Assembly (NCBI GenBank): GCA_026214975.1
Contig: CM047815.1
Coordinates: forward strand, 81,922,800-81,986,799
Direction of reading: 5' to 3'
Origin: Gentiana macrophylla
Lineage: Eukaryota > Streptophyta > Magnoliopsida > Gentianales > Gentianaceae
DNA length: 64,000 bases
Shown here: positions 11,531-22,089 of the stretch, in pieces
Numbering within the stretch: position 1 is the first letter of the stretch
How the letters are laid out: each line of letters begins with the position of its first letter
The notes under the pieces: generated by a model
Told to the model about the DNA's origin: nothing
What the model saw: only the letters and a program-made list of their open reading frames with translations
Databases searched by the model: none
Position numbers and translations under genes: made by a program

Positions 11531-13452
11531 AACCCCGGCAACCTATTCAAAAGGGAAACACATCCAGTCCCCTGTTATTATTCGAAAATTAACACCGTTA
11601 GTAATCATAAAAATTGGAAATAAAATTGACACTTTATTTAAATCATACAGAACAACAATATTGCAAGTCTAGAGAAGCACCATAAGAAACACAAATCTTA
11701 TTGTGGCTATTAAACAGAGAGGGCTATAGCACGAATGTGCACACAAATCAAAAACCGACAAAAAACATCACCATAAAAAACATATATCTTATCAGCCAAA
11801 AATTGTCTTTAAATAAGATAGAAGAATCTTGCCTATAGGGGGAGAGCTAAAAATTTAAGCAATTGGCGAACGAAGGTAGAAATGCAGGCCTAATGGTCAG
11901 CAATCAAACATGATGTAAGTTAAGACATCCTTATGTAACCAAGATTTCGTAGAAATTTGATACATGCCTAGTCATTGTCACACAAATCTGTAACACATCA
12001 TCCGCTAAAATACTTGAAATCATAGGATATTAGGTTGGATACTTGATATAATAAGATTATGAAACAATGACAGAAAAAATTGCAGTGCTCACCTGAGTTT
12101 ATTGTCGGGTGAAATCATAGGGTTAAATTCACATGCAATAAATCCGAATCGGGATTCTTTCTAGCTCGGCTCCTGCACTGTAAAAGATCAACCGTCCACT
12201 TGTTCCCATCAATGCTAGTACTTAATCATCAAAAAATCCACTTAAGAAGTTTATGCCCAAAGCAGCTAGCTACGATACACTTAAGAGGGATCTGTCAAAG
12301 TTATTGAGTATTTAAAACAATAAACCCCCATATGGTGAAAACTTGAAAATAAATCATTTTGCCTAGATCAACAATTGATGCATATTAGGTGAAACAATCA
12401 CATGTTGTGAGAGGTAAACTGAAATTACAGAAACAAAACAATTTGATGATTCAATAATACTCATTTTCCTTTCAGATGAAAACAAAATCAGTGGAAAAAT
12501 CAAAAAACAACAAAATTAGCTATTTTTAAGGAGGAAAACAAAGTGATATACCTATGACTTTCAACAGTTTAGCATACAAATCCCAGCAAGATGAACAATT
12601 GATGCATATTTTAGTAAAACAACACAGAAACTTATGTGAGGCATAAAAAATGACAGATTTATCATTTCAGAAAAATAAAAAAGAACCTAACTTCCTCCCA
12701 ATGTAGGTGAATGGACAACCTCCAACTCCAAGCGTACGTTCCATATCATTGTAACCCGCCGTTTAAAAAATCCATTGATAACAACATGAGTAATGAATAG
12801 AGAAATTCTTATAGCAAAATCATCAAAATTCATGTTCAATGCATCGGATTACTCCATGGAGTTCATATTCTCAATCAGACACCTTGGTCCGTGGATGAAT
12901 TCGAAGAAAACAACATGAAAGAAATGAAAATTTTGATAGAGGAGGATTAGGTTATTTTGTAGTGATTTGTTCAATTTATCGGGAGAGAAATAGAAAATGT
13001 GAGAACATGAGACGTGAGATAAATGGGAAATGTCGTTTGACGGTTTTTTATCGTGTTAGAAAAGGAGTTGGAGGTTAGGGAAGAAAGTCATGGAAGGGTT
13101 TTGTGGGAGGAGATCGTGGAAGGAAGGAGAGAGGTTCGTTTGTGGGTTTTTTTTTATGGGGCGGTGGAAAGTAAAAGGAGTGGGAAGAGTGAGGCAGTTT
13201 AAATAAAGAGTGTGATGGGGTAGTTTTTTGTGGGAGAGGTAGTTGTAGGAGGGGTGGGTTAGTTTTTGGGAAATATGCAGAGGGGAGTGTAGAATGTTGA
13301 ACTCCCCACTCCCATTCCAACTCCCCACACTATCATTCCATGATCGGTTTTTTTAATAAGGTTTTTTCTTTTATTTTTAGCGGGTTATCGGGTTTCGAAA
13401 ACGGGTTTTCTTGTGTTTTTTCCGGGTCAATTAGCGGGTAATTGGGTTAAAT
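11531..13452. other. Helitron cargo with no recognised gene
   Basis: This is AT-rich DNA without a frame I can assign. Minus-strand frames at 13056-13328 are proline- and histidine-rich because the plus strand is purine-rich (GGGAGGAGATCG-like). They overlap each other in two frames, which argues against real coding. Some of this may be introns or UTR of captured genes. Confidence 0.4.
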
Positions 13453-13459
13453 CCCTTCT

Positions 13460-13501
<42 letters not shown>

Positions 13502-14552
13502 AAAATGTCGTAGATGACGAGTTTACATCTTATTTGTGTAAAAATGACAAGAAAATAACGCATTGATTGTAAAAGACAAAAAGTAATGTATATTCAAAAA
13601 TACCATTTATTACTATTTTCCTAATTATTTCCCACGATTATTAATTGGAGTGATTGCTGGAAAACCGCCGATAATTAGGCGGATTTTCTTGATGATTTTC
13701 GAAAAAAATAATACCTTTTAGATATCCGAAAGAAAAAAATATGAAAAGAGCCAGATTTAGTTGGATGTAATGGTTTGCAGCCGCAATGTTTGTGGTACAC
13801 CCTGTCCTTGTTGTATATGATTTTTGAAATGAAAAAAGGTATCTGATTTTTGCTTTTCAAGAATTGGAATTTGGCGATGTGGCGATCAACGATTCTGTTT
13901 TTGAATTTCTTTACACCCGGAGGAGAGTAATTTGTTTTGATGAACGCCACATCTTTGGGAGGTTCAGTATATGATCCTGCATACTTTTCTTCTCTTTTCG
14001 AGGATTGTAAAGACGAGTCATGCTTTTCTGCGGTAAGAAGCCTTTTCCTCTTTCTCTTTGTGACTGTAAATAGCCATGTTTTATATATTCATCAGCTTCC
14101 TTTCATTCATTAGAAGCTATTGCTATTTGTATGTGTAGTTATCATTTTCTTCTTTAGAATATCAATCCCAGAGGTACGTATGATTAAACACGTCTTTCAT
14201 GGATCTCGTAGTTTTTGTTCTCGTTGTTTTTTGTTCTCAATATTCTGTGGTTGTTCATCAATTGGTGCGATGGATTCTGTCTTTATTCTCTGTTTGATCA
14301 ATTGTATTCTGTGTATTTTGTGTGAACACAAAGGGGCGATGTACTGTGAAAAAAAATTATGACAGCAATTGTTGTTGTATTTACTAGTAGGATTTGTTTC
14401 CGGTTTGTTTCCAATTTTTCTATTCAATTTTTACATGGTAAGTGATGATTTTGGTAGAAACAGGAGTAGAGATCTCTATTGAATGTTACTACATATCATG
14501 ACTTCTTAACGTTTGAAATATATGAAACAGGAGTATAGATCAATACCGGTGC

Positions 14553-14905
14553 ATGTTGATGTCAGTGTATAACTTATATAATTCCATTTCAAAGTCGATA
14601 ACAGAAAATCACCGAAGTGTCATACGAAGAACGCCATTCAGTCTATTATTCAGTGCTTTGGACGAGGAAAAGAATGTGTTGGGAAAAAGAAGCAATGATA
14701 TGCTAGATGAATTGATTAAAAGGTACGACAAGGTTGAAAAGAAGTTCAAGATTGGAAGTAACTACTACACAGCGTCAAGAATGGATTTTAAGCTTATATT
14801 TGGAATATACGACGGTGTAGAGGAAGGACAGATGAAGTCTTGCAAAGGCTAAAAAGGATAGTTGTGAGCTCAATCATGCTAGACACCTTTCCCTCTTCAT
14901 TCTGA
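14553..14905 (+). pseudogene. DUF1985-like N-terminus fused to Ulp1-like C-terminal tail
   Basis: An open frame (14553-14852) includes RRTPFSLLFSALDEEKN and KKFKIGSNYYTASRMDFKL, whose pattern (TPF...F-IG...D-LIFGI) resembles the DUF1985 domain that precedes Ulp1-type proteases in plant transposon genes. In another frame, 14829-14905 reads DEVLQRLKRIVVSSIMLDT and stops. That tail is the same as the one encoded antisense at 16795-16945. The catalytic protease core is missing, so the two pieces were joined by deletion. No SUMO-protease activity is expected. The DUF1985 assignment is tentative; the paired tail is clear. Confidence 0.45.
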
Positions 14906-16870
14906 AATTATTCAAGTATTCTATAATAAAGTAAAGACAATTGTTGCTATTTTTCTAAGTCATGAAACATGCCTTTATGGACCATTATTCATGAATAATT
15001 TGCTTTAGGGTTGTTATTCAAGTATTCTATAATAAAGTAAAGACATGTTTTTCTTTCATCTTCATTTGATGTATATGTAGTAACACCATCATTCAAACAC
15101 CAATCAATATTATTGACATATAATACTAGTCATGTAGTAACATCAACATCCTGTAGCAACACCTATTGTAACATATGCCATTTTCATCATGTAGTAACAC
15201 CACTATGCACACTCTACACAAAGAATGTAGTTACGCATAATGCAGTATCATAGTGAAAGTCCACATACGAAATAACACGTATTTCATGTTGGTTCCGTGA
15301 ACACTATCCGATGTAGTAACACCACTATGCCAACACCCTCAAACATAGTAACACACAATGTACACCTTAAAACCCTGAACATTAAACCTTAAACACAAAT
15401 CCCTAAACCTGAATCCTAAACCCTAACCCTGAACCTTAAACCTAAACCTAAACCTAAACCTTAAACCCTAAACTTGAACCCTAAACCCTACACTTGAACC
15501 CTAACCTAGCGTTTAAGGTTTAGGGTTTGGGGTTCAAGTTTAGGGTTCAAGGTTCAGGGTTTAGGGTTTAAGGTATATGGTCTAAGGTTTAGGGTTCTGG
15601 GTTCAGGGTTCTGGGTTCATGTTTAGGGTTTAGGGTTAAGGGTTCAGGTTTAGGGTTTAGGGTTCATGTTTAGGGTTTAGGGTTCAGGTTTAGGGTTTGA
15701 GGTTCAAGTTTAGGGTTCAGGGTTTAGGGTTCAAGTTTAAGGTTTAGGTTTCAGGGTTTAGGGTTCAATTTTAGAGTTTAGGGTTTAGGTTTAAGGTTTA
15801 GGGTTCATGTTTAGGGTTCAGGGTTTAGGGTTCAGGGTTCAGGTTTAGGGTTCATGTTTAGGGTTCACGGTTCAGGTTTAAGGTTTAGCGGTCATGTTTA
15901 GGGTTCACGGTTCAGGTTTAAGGTTTAGGGGTCATGTTTAGGGTTTAGGGTTCAGGTTTAGGCTTTGGGGTTCAAGTTTAGGGATCAAGGTTCAGGGTTT
16001 AGGGTTTAGGGTCTAAGGTTTAGGGTTTAGGGTTCATGGTTCAGGGCTTAGAGTGTACATTATGTGTTCCTACGTTTGAGGGTGTTTGCATCATGGTATT
16101 ACTATGTCTAAGTGTGTTCATGAAACCACTGTGAAATACGTGTTACTTCATTTGTGGACATGTTGTACCACTGAAAATATATTGTAGTAACAACTAATAA
16201 ATTAGGTGTAGTCACAACAAAAAATCATGTAGTAACAGACATTAGATTAGATTAGTATTAGACAGTCTATAATACACGTAGTTACACCCGAAAAAAATTT
16301 GATATACTAACAAGTAGTAAATTAATATACATGTGTGTTACTGCATGAGTTACTACATATGAAGTACAAACTTATATTAGGTTTAAATTTAACGTTGTAA
16401 AATATGTAGTTAACGTAGAAAAATATGTAGTACAACTCGTTTGATTCATTGTGTAATCGCATTTAACTTATATGCTTTTCTTAATACATCCTTCTTACGA
16501 ACGCATATGTGAGTTTCTGTGTGATCGTACTTACACCACATTATATGTCAGCAAGACTGATCGGTGTTTGAATGATGGGGTTACTACATATACATCAAAG
16601 CAAGATGAAAGATAAACCAACACAATGTAATTTTTATGGCATTGCAATACATAACAACTTGTGAAGTACTAGTATTCATAACAGAAGCAACACAATCTAA
16701 ATTATTCATGCATAATTGTCCATAAAGGACTGTTCTCTTTGTTAGAAATATCACAACAATTGTCTGTACTTTATTCTAGAAAACTTCAATACTTTCAGAA
16801 TGAGGGTGGTAAGGTGTCTAGCATGACTGAGTTCATAATCATCCTTTTTAGCATTTGCAATTCTTCATCT
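14830..16870. repeat. Large imperfect inverted repeat around telomere-like DNA
   Basis: Left arm 14830-15365 pairs with right arm 16870-16055. Matching blocks include the Ulp1 tail (14830-14905 / 16870-16795), ATAAAGTAAAGACAATTGTT against its complement near 16760, and ATGTATATGTAGTAAC (15069) against the complement at 16577-16600. Arms are roughly 80% alike by eye with small indels. The symmetry axis falls at the switch between CCCTAAA and TTTAGGG orientation. Confidence 0.8.
15368..16052. repeat. Degenerate telomere-like repeat array with an orientation switch
   Basis: From 15368 to about 15506 the plus strand reads CCCTAAA-type heptamers with variants (CCTGAAC, CCTTAAA). From about 15509 to 16052 it reads TTTAGGG-type heptamers with TTCAGGG and TTCATG variants, many in higher-order units of roughly 28 bp. 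The switch lies near CCTAACCTAGCGTTTAAGG. The order CCCTAAA then TTTAGGG is opposite to that of two fused chromosome ends. Confidence 0.9.
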
Positions 16871-16945
16871 ATCCACTTGTGAGGAATGCTCTTGCCTTCG
16901 GACAACTTCAATAGGTAGTGAATCAGATAAAATGCACAGTCAGCC
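16795..16945 (-). pseudogene. Ulp1-like cysteine protease C-terminal exon
   Basis: A minus-strand exon follows an acceptor (TGTAATGCAG at about 16955-16946). It encodes ADCAFYLIHYLLKLSEGKSI, then HKWIDEELQMLKRMIMNSVM, and stops. A DC-x(3) pattern followed by a hydrophobic helix is how the catalytic-cysteine region of Ulp1/C48 proteases looks (usually DCGVFV), so the catalytic Cys may be kept although the motif differs. Only this exon is recognisable. It is the inverted partner of the tail at 14829-14905. Confidence 0.5.
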
Positions 16946-18293
16946 CTGCATTACATACAATTCAGTTATTACCATGGTGTATTTTGTAATGTCATGTGTA
17001 TCAGAATGCTTTGTTTTTCAAGATAATTTTAGTTGCAATATATCAGTTTATGTATGCAGCAGCAGCACAATACGTCTTCAAAATGTTCCAACACATTTAC
17101 GGATTTAAACCACATGTAGTAACAATAGTAGTAACACATATCTTGTAGTAACATCATATAAGCAATCTCAGTTATACGTGCAACCTATAGCGCAGAACAA
17201 CTGATTTATGTCTGTAGCAGCAGCACATTATGTCTCCAAAATCTTCCTAGACATATACGGATTTACCCCAAACGTCGAAAAACTAGTAGTAACATATACA
17301 CGTACCCACACACAAGTAGTAACATATACATTCACAATGGTGCTAGCTACACACTTATACCTCCACAATAGTTTTAATACACTGAGCCGGAGTACCAAAG
17401 TCTTAAACGGAACAAATCACAGATAACACATAGTAACAAATTCATACACCGAATACACAGAGTCCTAGTTACACACATTACATTTACACTGACATGTAGT
17501 TACACACACATGCACGTATTAACACATTCCTACAATTTCACATAGTAACGCTTTGGGATATGCAGAGTTATTATCATTGACAATCCTTCTTCCCAAGTCA
17601 ATTTCATACTAATTACCGATCCTACCACCCCAAATCAGTAGGAATGTCATATTTAACCATAATTCGATTCAAATACAACCCCAAATGGAGGAAAATCTAA
17701 GTACTCCCCAGCCGGAAAACCCTAAATAACAACATCAGAAGATATTAAACAACACAAATCACGATTTATGGAAGACTAGGAAAAAAATTGACACCGACTC
17801 GGTGTTACTGCTTTCTCCTATGCCCTTCACCATCTTCACCCGTCACTCTAAATATTCTTCGTCGGAATCTGATTACTTGTCTGTACCTGCTGTGAATATT
17901 AATTCCATTCGGAGGAAATGCAACCTCTGCGGACTTTTTTTTTCTCTTAATGTACATTTGCAGTGCAGTATGATCAAGTGCGTTGATAACACCGAGTCAA
18001 TGAAGAGCCGTGGACTGATGGAAAGAGCGATTTCCGGTGGCAGTTGTATCACCTATCCGTTTCTGTTTACGATGGCCGGATTTCTAGGACGAAAATTTGA
18101 AAAAAAAAAAAAAACCAGTGCAAATAATTACCCGAAAATTAGGAAATAAAAAATACTCATTTATATTAAATAAAGGTGTTTATGTAACTATGTCTTATTT
18201 TTGTCATTTTCAACCACTGTCCTTTTTATTTGTCCTATTTGTTCATTTAGTATTTTATATTGTCCTTTAGACCCACCGCCCGATATATATATA

Positions 18294-19680
18294 TCCCTTC
18301 TACTTAATAAGAAAGAAGTGTGTTACCCTTATGTGACAAGTTTTTTTTTTATTGGTTTTTTTTTTTTTTTTTTTTTTCGCTCATCTACTCAAGTCAGGTT
18401 CATGTTTTAATGCTCATCATGCAGATACAGTCATTTTTTTAAATAATTTTTTTATTGGTTATTTTTTTGTTTTACTGTTTTTTTTATTGGTTCTTTTTTT
18501 TTTTTGCTGTTCATCGGTCCAGTCCAATGCTGGGAGTTGTTGCTATTATTATTGTTGTGAGCTTTGCAATTTGCCCAATGAATTGATTTGTTTGTGGGCT
18601 TTTTGACTGGGCCGGTTTGTGTGGCTTGTTGATGTGAGAGTTCATTTCCAGTCCGGTTTAGGCCCACTATTAAATAAAAGAGGGTATTAGGTGTTAGTTT
18701 ACATAGATACGGATACGGACATATCATACGGCACGACATGTACACGATGGTATGACTATTTTCAAAATATAAGGCCACGACTTGTTGCCAACACGATCTT
18801 TGTATCATGCCAAAAAAATTGTGTTTGACGTTTACATGAAATATTATAAATTTCTTAAAATAAATTCATTTCATAATAAAAATATCGTTTGTACACGGCG
18901 ATATGACTATTTTCAAGATATAAGGTCACGACATGTTGCCTACACGATCTTTATATCATGCCAAAAAAAATTGGGTTTGACGATTACATGAAATATTAAA
19001 TTTCTTGAAATGAATTTTTTTCCGTTAAAAAACATATCGTTTATATAAAATATTAAATATCCTGGGAAAAAAATTATTTCGGCCACAAATATTGTTAAAC
19101 TGGATATAGTGTATGTTGATTTAATTTCTATGGAAATTCGAATTGTGTATTTTACCATAGCCGTTGAAATTAGCCTAGATCTAAGAATACAAAAAAATGG
19201 TTCAGTAGTGTCAAAAGGTGTCGATTTTGTGTCGTAGAGTGTTAACAGTGTGTTAGATTTTAATTAAAATTTTAATTAATATTCATTTCATCAACCGACA
19301 CCTGTTGGATATGGCGTCGGGGTGTATCGGAGCGTGTCGTGTCGTGTATTTGGTAGAACACATGTTGTTGCAAATAATTGCGAAGATAGCTTCATTTTTT
19401 CGGTTAAAATATATTTAAGTAGAAATTGAAAAAAATTGTTCAGTAGTGTCGAAAAGTATTCATATAATGTCGGGAGGTGTCGAAGATGTGTCGGATATTC
19501 ATTTCATCAACCAACACGTGCCGGACATACCATCATAATGTATCAGACTCAGCTTTTGTTATCATTTCAGCCCTCTATGATTATTACATTTGCTGATTCA
19601 CTTTTGATTTTCGCATTTCGGTAATTATAAAAATAAACCCAGGTACCAATAGTGCAAAGCATGAATGCTTTTCTTCCTAG
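18294..19680 (+). mobile_element. Non-autonomous Helitron (1.39 kb)
   Basis: It starts TCCCTTCTACTTAATAAGAA after A in a (TA)n tract. It ends with a hairpin (AAAGCA-TGAA-TGCTTT, 19656-19671), a nine-base spacer and CTAG at 19680. That is TC...CTAG with a sub-terminal hairpin and no target duplication, the Helitron format. The interior has poly(T) runs and a duplicated segment but no Rep/helicase. Another Helitron begins at the next base. Confidence 0.65.
18735..19010 (+). repeat. Direct duplication, about 120 bp, inside Helitron
   Basis: The segments at about 18738-18860 and 18890-19010 share TATGACTATTTTCAA, CACGATCTTTRTATCATGCC and TTGACGWTTACATGAAAT. They are two adjacent diverged copies. 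A third, weaker echo containing 'cagtagtgtc' lies at about 19440-19530. Confidence 0.75.
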
Positions 19681-19974
19681 TCCTACTATATATAATAAGA
19701 AGGCAAGCAAACAGGCGACGTGTTCACTTTTGATACAATATGTGTTTTAATTATTTACTATTCTTTGCATTTGCAGGCACAGATATATTCCAAGATTTAT
19801 GGGCTTTTGTTTTGGGCCTGCCTCATTAAGTTTCCATTATCTTATGATATGAATTGGGCTTTTTGGATAATTAATATAGTTTTTTGGTTCCAATTTCTTT
19901 CGGATATATTTCTTTTATAGACGTGCGGAAAGTTTTATTTTTTTTTACAGCTGTTTTAATTTGAAATTGTTTTT

Positions 19975-20155
19975 TAAATGTCTAAAATGTATACATATTA
20001 GTATTTATCAAAAATTATAAGTACAATATAAAAGGAGTGTAATCGTATGTTAATCATGTATTGGATAATGTCTACATATCAGCGTTTATTAAAAAATATA
20101 AGTACAATATAAAAGGAGTGTAATCATATATTAATCATGTATTGGATTACTAAAC
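19975..20155 (+). repeat. Tandem duplication of about 88 bp
   Basis: Two adjacent copies share AAGTACAATATAAAAGGAGT followed by GTAATC and TTAATCATGTATTGGAT. They lie in the 5' part of the Helitron at 19681-23577. Confidence 0.85.
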
Positions 20156-20597
20156 AATATATAATATATAGATGATGCTCATCATGTCTTCTTAAAATTC
20201 GAGAGTTCCATAAAATCCCAAACAAATTGGATCGCAGTATTTAAAATTAGAGATATATAGATATATTTGGATCATTAAATGTTTTGTTGGGGGCCTTTAA
20301 TGTGTCTGTCTATTTAAGTTATATAATAGGTTTCTAATTCTAATTCAGATAAATAATATATTGCTCCGATCCAATTTATTTCGGCCGTATTCCATTTATG
20401 AATTCTTAAATGTCAAAAATGCCCAAAGATCCAAATTAATTGAAAAATGTATAAGGCAAATATAGTTGGGGGTAATCGTAAAGTATTCATCTTTTTTATG
20501 ATCGTTAGTAAATGATGTTTTATTAAGTTTAAAAATGTTCCAAAATGTCTCGGACAAATTGAGTCGGAATATTTAATAATTTTTAAACATATAGACG

Positions 20598-20600
<3 letters not shown>

Positions 20601-20661
<61 letters not shown>

Positions 20662-20680
20662 TATAGATATAGATATAATA
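20601..20680. repeat. (TA)n(GA)n compound microsatellite
   Basis: About 18 TA units run directly into about 12 GA units and then a GATATA stretch. This is a simple repeat; the antisense 'YIYIYI/SLSLSL' frame it opens is not a gene. Confidence 0.9.
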
Positions 20681-21629
20681 TAATAATAATAGAATAAAAA
20701 AGTGGATACGTGGATTTACCTCTTTTGGGGATAAAGATGAAGCAACAAACAAAAGAATTCATCCCAAAAAAAAAAAAAACAAACAAAAGAAGAGAAAAAA
20801 AAAAGTCAGGCGGTGGTTGCGGTAGGTTGTCAATTTTCTTCAGCCCGTACGGTGGATTTCTCTTGCCATGTGCGATCTGGATTTTGCAAGCAAGAAGATT
20901 ATAGAGTGGCTGGATGAATGATGTTTCTCAATTTGTATGGTGGAGATGAAAGTAAAACACTGCTCGATTCAAGCTGCTCTCGGTTGTTTGCTGAACCCGT
21001 ACTGAAGCCGGTGATGGAATGACAGATTTTCCTTGCCGTCAATGATGCATGCTATATGCTAGGAAGAAAATTGGGCATAATGGTACTATTTTTATATTCT
21101 TTTATTATACATATTCAGTAAAATGATGATTTTAAATTTGGGTTTTATTTTCCTCAGTAAAAAAATTGGTCTTTAAATACATCCATTGGTTGAAGTTGGT
21201 CTATTAGCTCAAAAACAACAATTTCGTTTGTTCTGTGACCAAAAAGTGTTTACTTCAGTGTGCAATTCAGGTGTGTGAGGCTATTTTATATATGTTTATT
21301 TATGACATGTTTGTTTTCTGTTGTTGTCTTGATTATTAATTCAGTGCAAATGTTTAGCTTTCTGTATGAATTAGTTTGCAATAATATCTGCCTGGTTCAG
21401 GATTCTTTTCTGCATGTTTTATCGTACCTCAATTTGGTTAAACGCATGGTCTGTACATCATTTGAATTCCCTGATCTGTATCCTAAACATTGTTTCTTCA
21501 ATATGACCTAGAAGTAGTGTTCTGTGAAACTGTATGATTTAGTTGATTTGGTTGAAATGACTGCCCTATGATTCATTGTAGCAGTACATTACTGTGAATT
21601 AAAATGAAACTGTTAGTTTGGAGGTTCGT

Positions 21630-21980
21630 TCTTGAATATTGCAAAAGGAAAGAGGAATGAGAGGGACCTAAAAATGGTGGAGGGCTTACTAAAAACGGTA
21701 CCACTAAAAAGAGCCGGTCTAAATCATCAGCTAATAGTGTCAAAGCAAAAAAGAAGTCTTGTAATAAGCCAAAATCCAAGCAGAAGATCCAATAGATTTA
21801 TCGAGCCTGCAAATCCCGGATGAGGACCTAGGGTATCAGAAGAACTAGGGGAAGATGGACAGGACATAGGATCATGGCTGAACATAGATGATGATGAAGA
21901 TGGAATGCAAGATTTAGATGATTTTATTGGACTACAGATTCCAATGGATGACCTTTCTGACTTAAAGATGATGGTATGAT
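21630..21980 (+). pseudogene. Possible captured gene fragment (basic, then acidic tail)
   Basis: In one frame the stretch after 21820 reads PRVSEELGEDGQDIGSWLN and then NIDDDEDGMQDLDDFIGLQI, PMDDLSDLKMMV, an acidic, well-formed C-terminus that does not look random. The upstream lysine-rich part (about 21640-21780) appears in neighbouring frames. I cannot name the family. It may be the last exon of a captured nuclear protein gene. It is broken by at least one frameshift and has no visible start. Confidence 0.35.
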
Positions 21981-21999
21981 CTAACTTTGAAGTATGTAT

Positions 22000-22052
22000 A
22001 GCTGCCAACCATCTTGTTGTATATTTTCAAGTTTGCTACAAAAGAATCCCAA

Positions 22053-22089
<37 letters not shown>

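Larger units (their letters stand above)
8779..13502 (-). mobile_element. Non-autonomous Helitron with captured gene fragments
   Basis: Read on the minus strand, the 3' end has a hairpin (CCGTGC-ATA-GCACGG, plus 8789-8803) followed by TTTTCCTAT at 8779. The 5' end is TCCTATATA...ACAAGAAGGG at 13502. The same layout (GTGC hairpin, then TTTTCCTAG) ends the plus-strand Helitron at 23577, and the same AAGAAGG follows the 5' terminus of the one at 19681. The last base of the expected CTAG is changed to CTAT. Both ends sit in (TA)n microsatellites, usual Helitron targets. It encodes no Rep/helicase and is cargo DNA, including histidinol dehydrogenase exons. Confidence 0.6.
15070..17550. repeat. Dispersed GTAGTAAC motif cluster
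   Basis: The octamer GTAGTAAC occurs about a dozen times on the plus strand (for example near 15075, 15131, 15194, 15313, 16189, 16232, 17115, 17128, 17144, 17286 and 17315) and as GTTACTAC near 16352 and 16577, plus variants such as ATAGTAAC and GTAGTTAC. Copies are not in a fixed-length array. They occupy the non-coding DNA around the Ulp1-like pieces and telomere-like array and are scarce elsewhere in the window. Confidence 0.75.
13503..18293. mobile_element. Probable Mutator-like element remnant with Ulp1-like gene pieces
   Basis: The block lies between two Helitrons. Its ends resemble each other in inverted orientation: 13560-13650 (GACAAAAAG...TTTTCCTAATTA) against the complement of about 18100-18230 (GACAAAAATAAG...TTTCCTAATTTTC). 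That suggests long, decayed terminal inverted repeats. Inside are an N-terminal fragment resembling the plant DUF1985 family and two copies of an Ulp1-like cysteine-protease C-terminus, gene types often carried by plant Mutator-like elements. No transposase was found. Exact termini and a 9-bp duplication cannot be set by eye. An ordinary gene duplication is an alternative. Confidence 0.4.

Noticed and set aside
13056..13328. Proline-rich protein on the minus strand
   Set aside because: Two overlapping frames are open because the opposite strand is purine-rich; there is no conserved motif.
15368..16052. Ancient telomere-to-telomere chromosome fusion
   Set aside because: A fusion would read TTTAGGG then CCCTAAA on one strand; here the order is the opposite, and the array is flanked by an inverted repeat.
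18201..18808. Hydrophobic frames rich in Phe or Asn
   Set aside because: They are created by T- and A-runs in the Helitron; no start context or conservation.
20583..20786. Small membrane-like frame (YIYIYI, SLSLSL)
   Set aside because: It is produced by the (TA)n(GA)n microsatellite.
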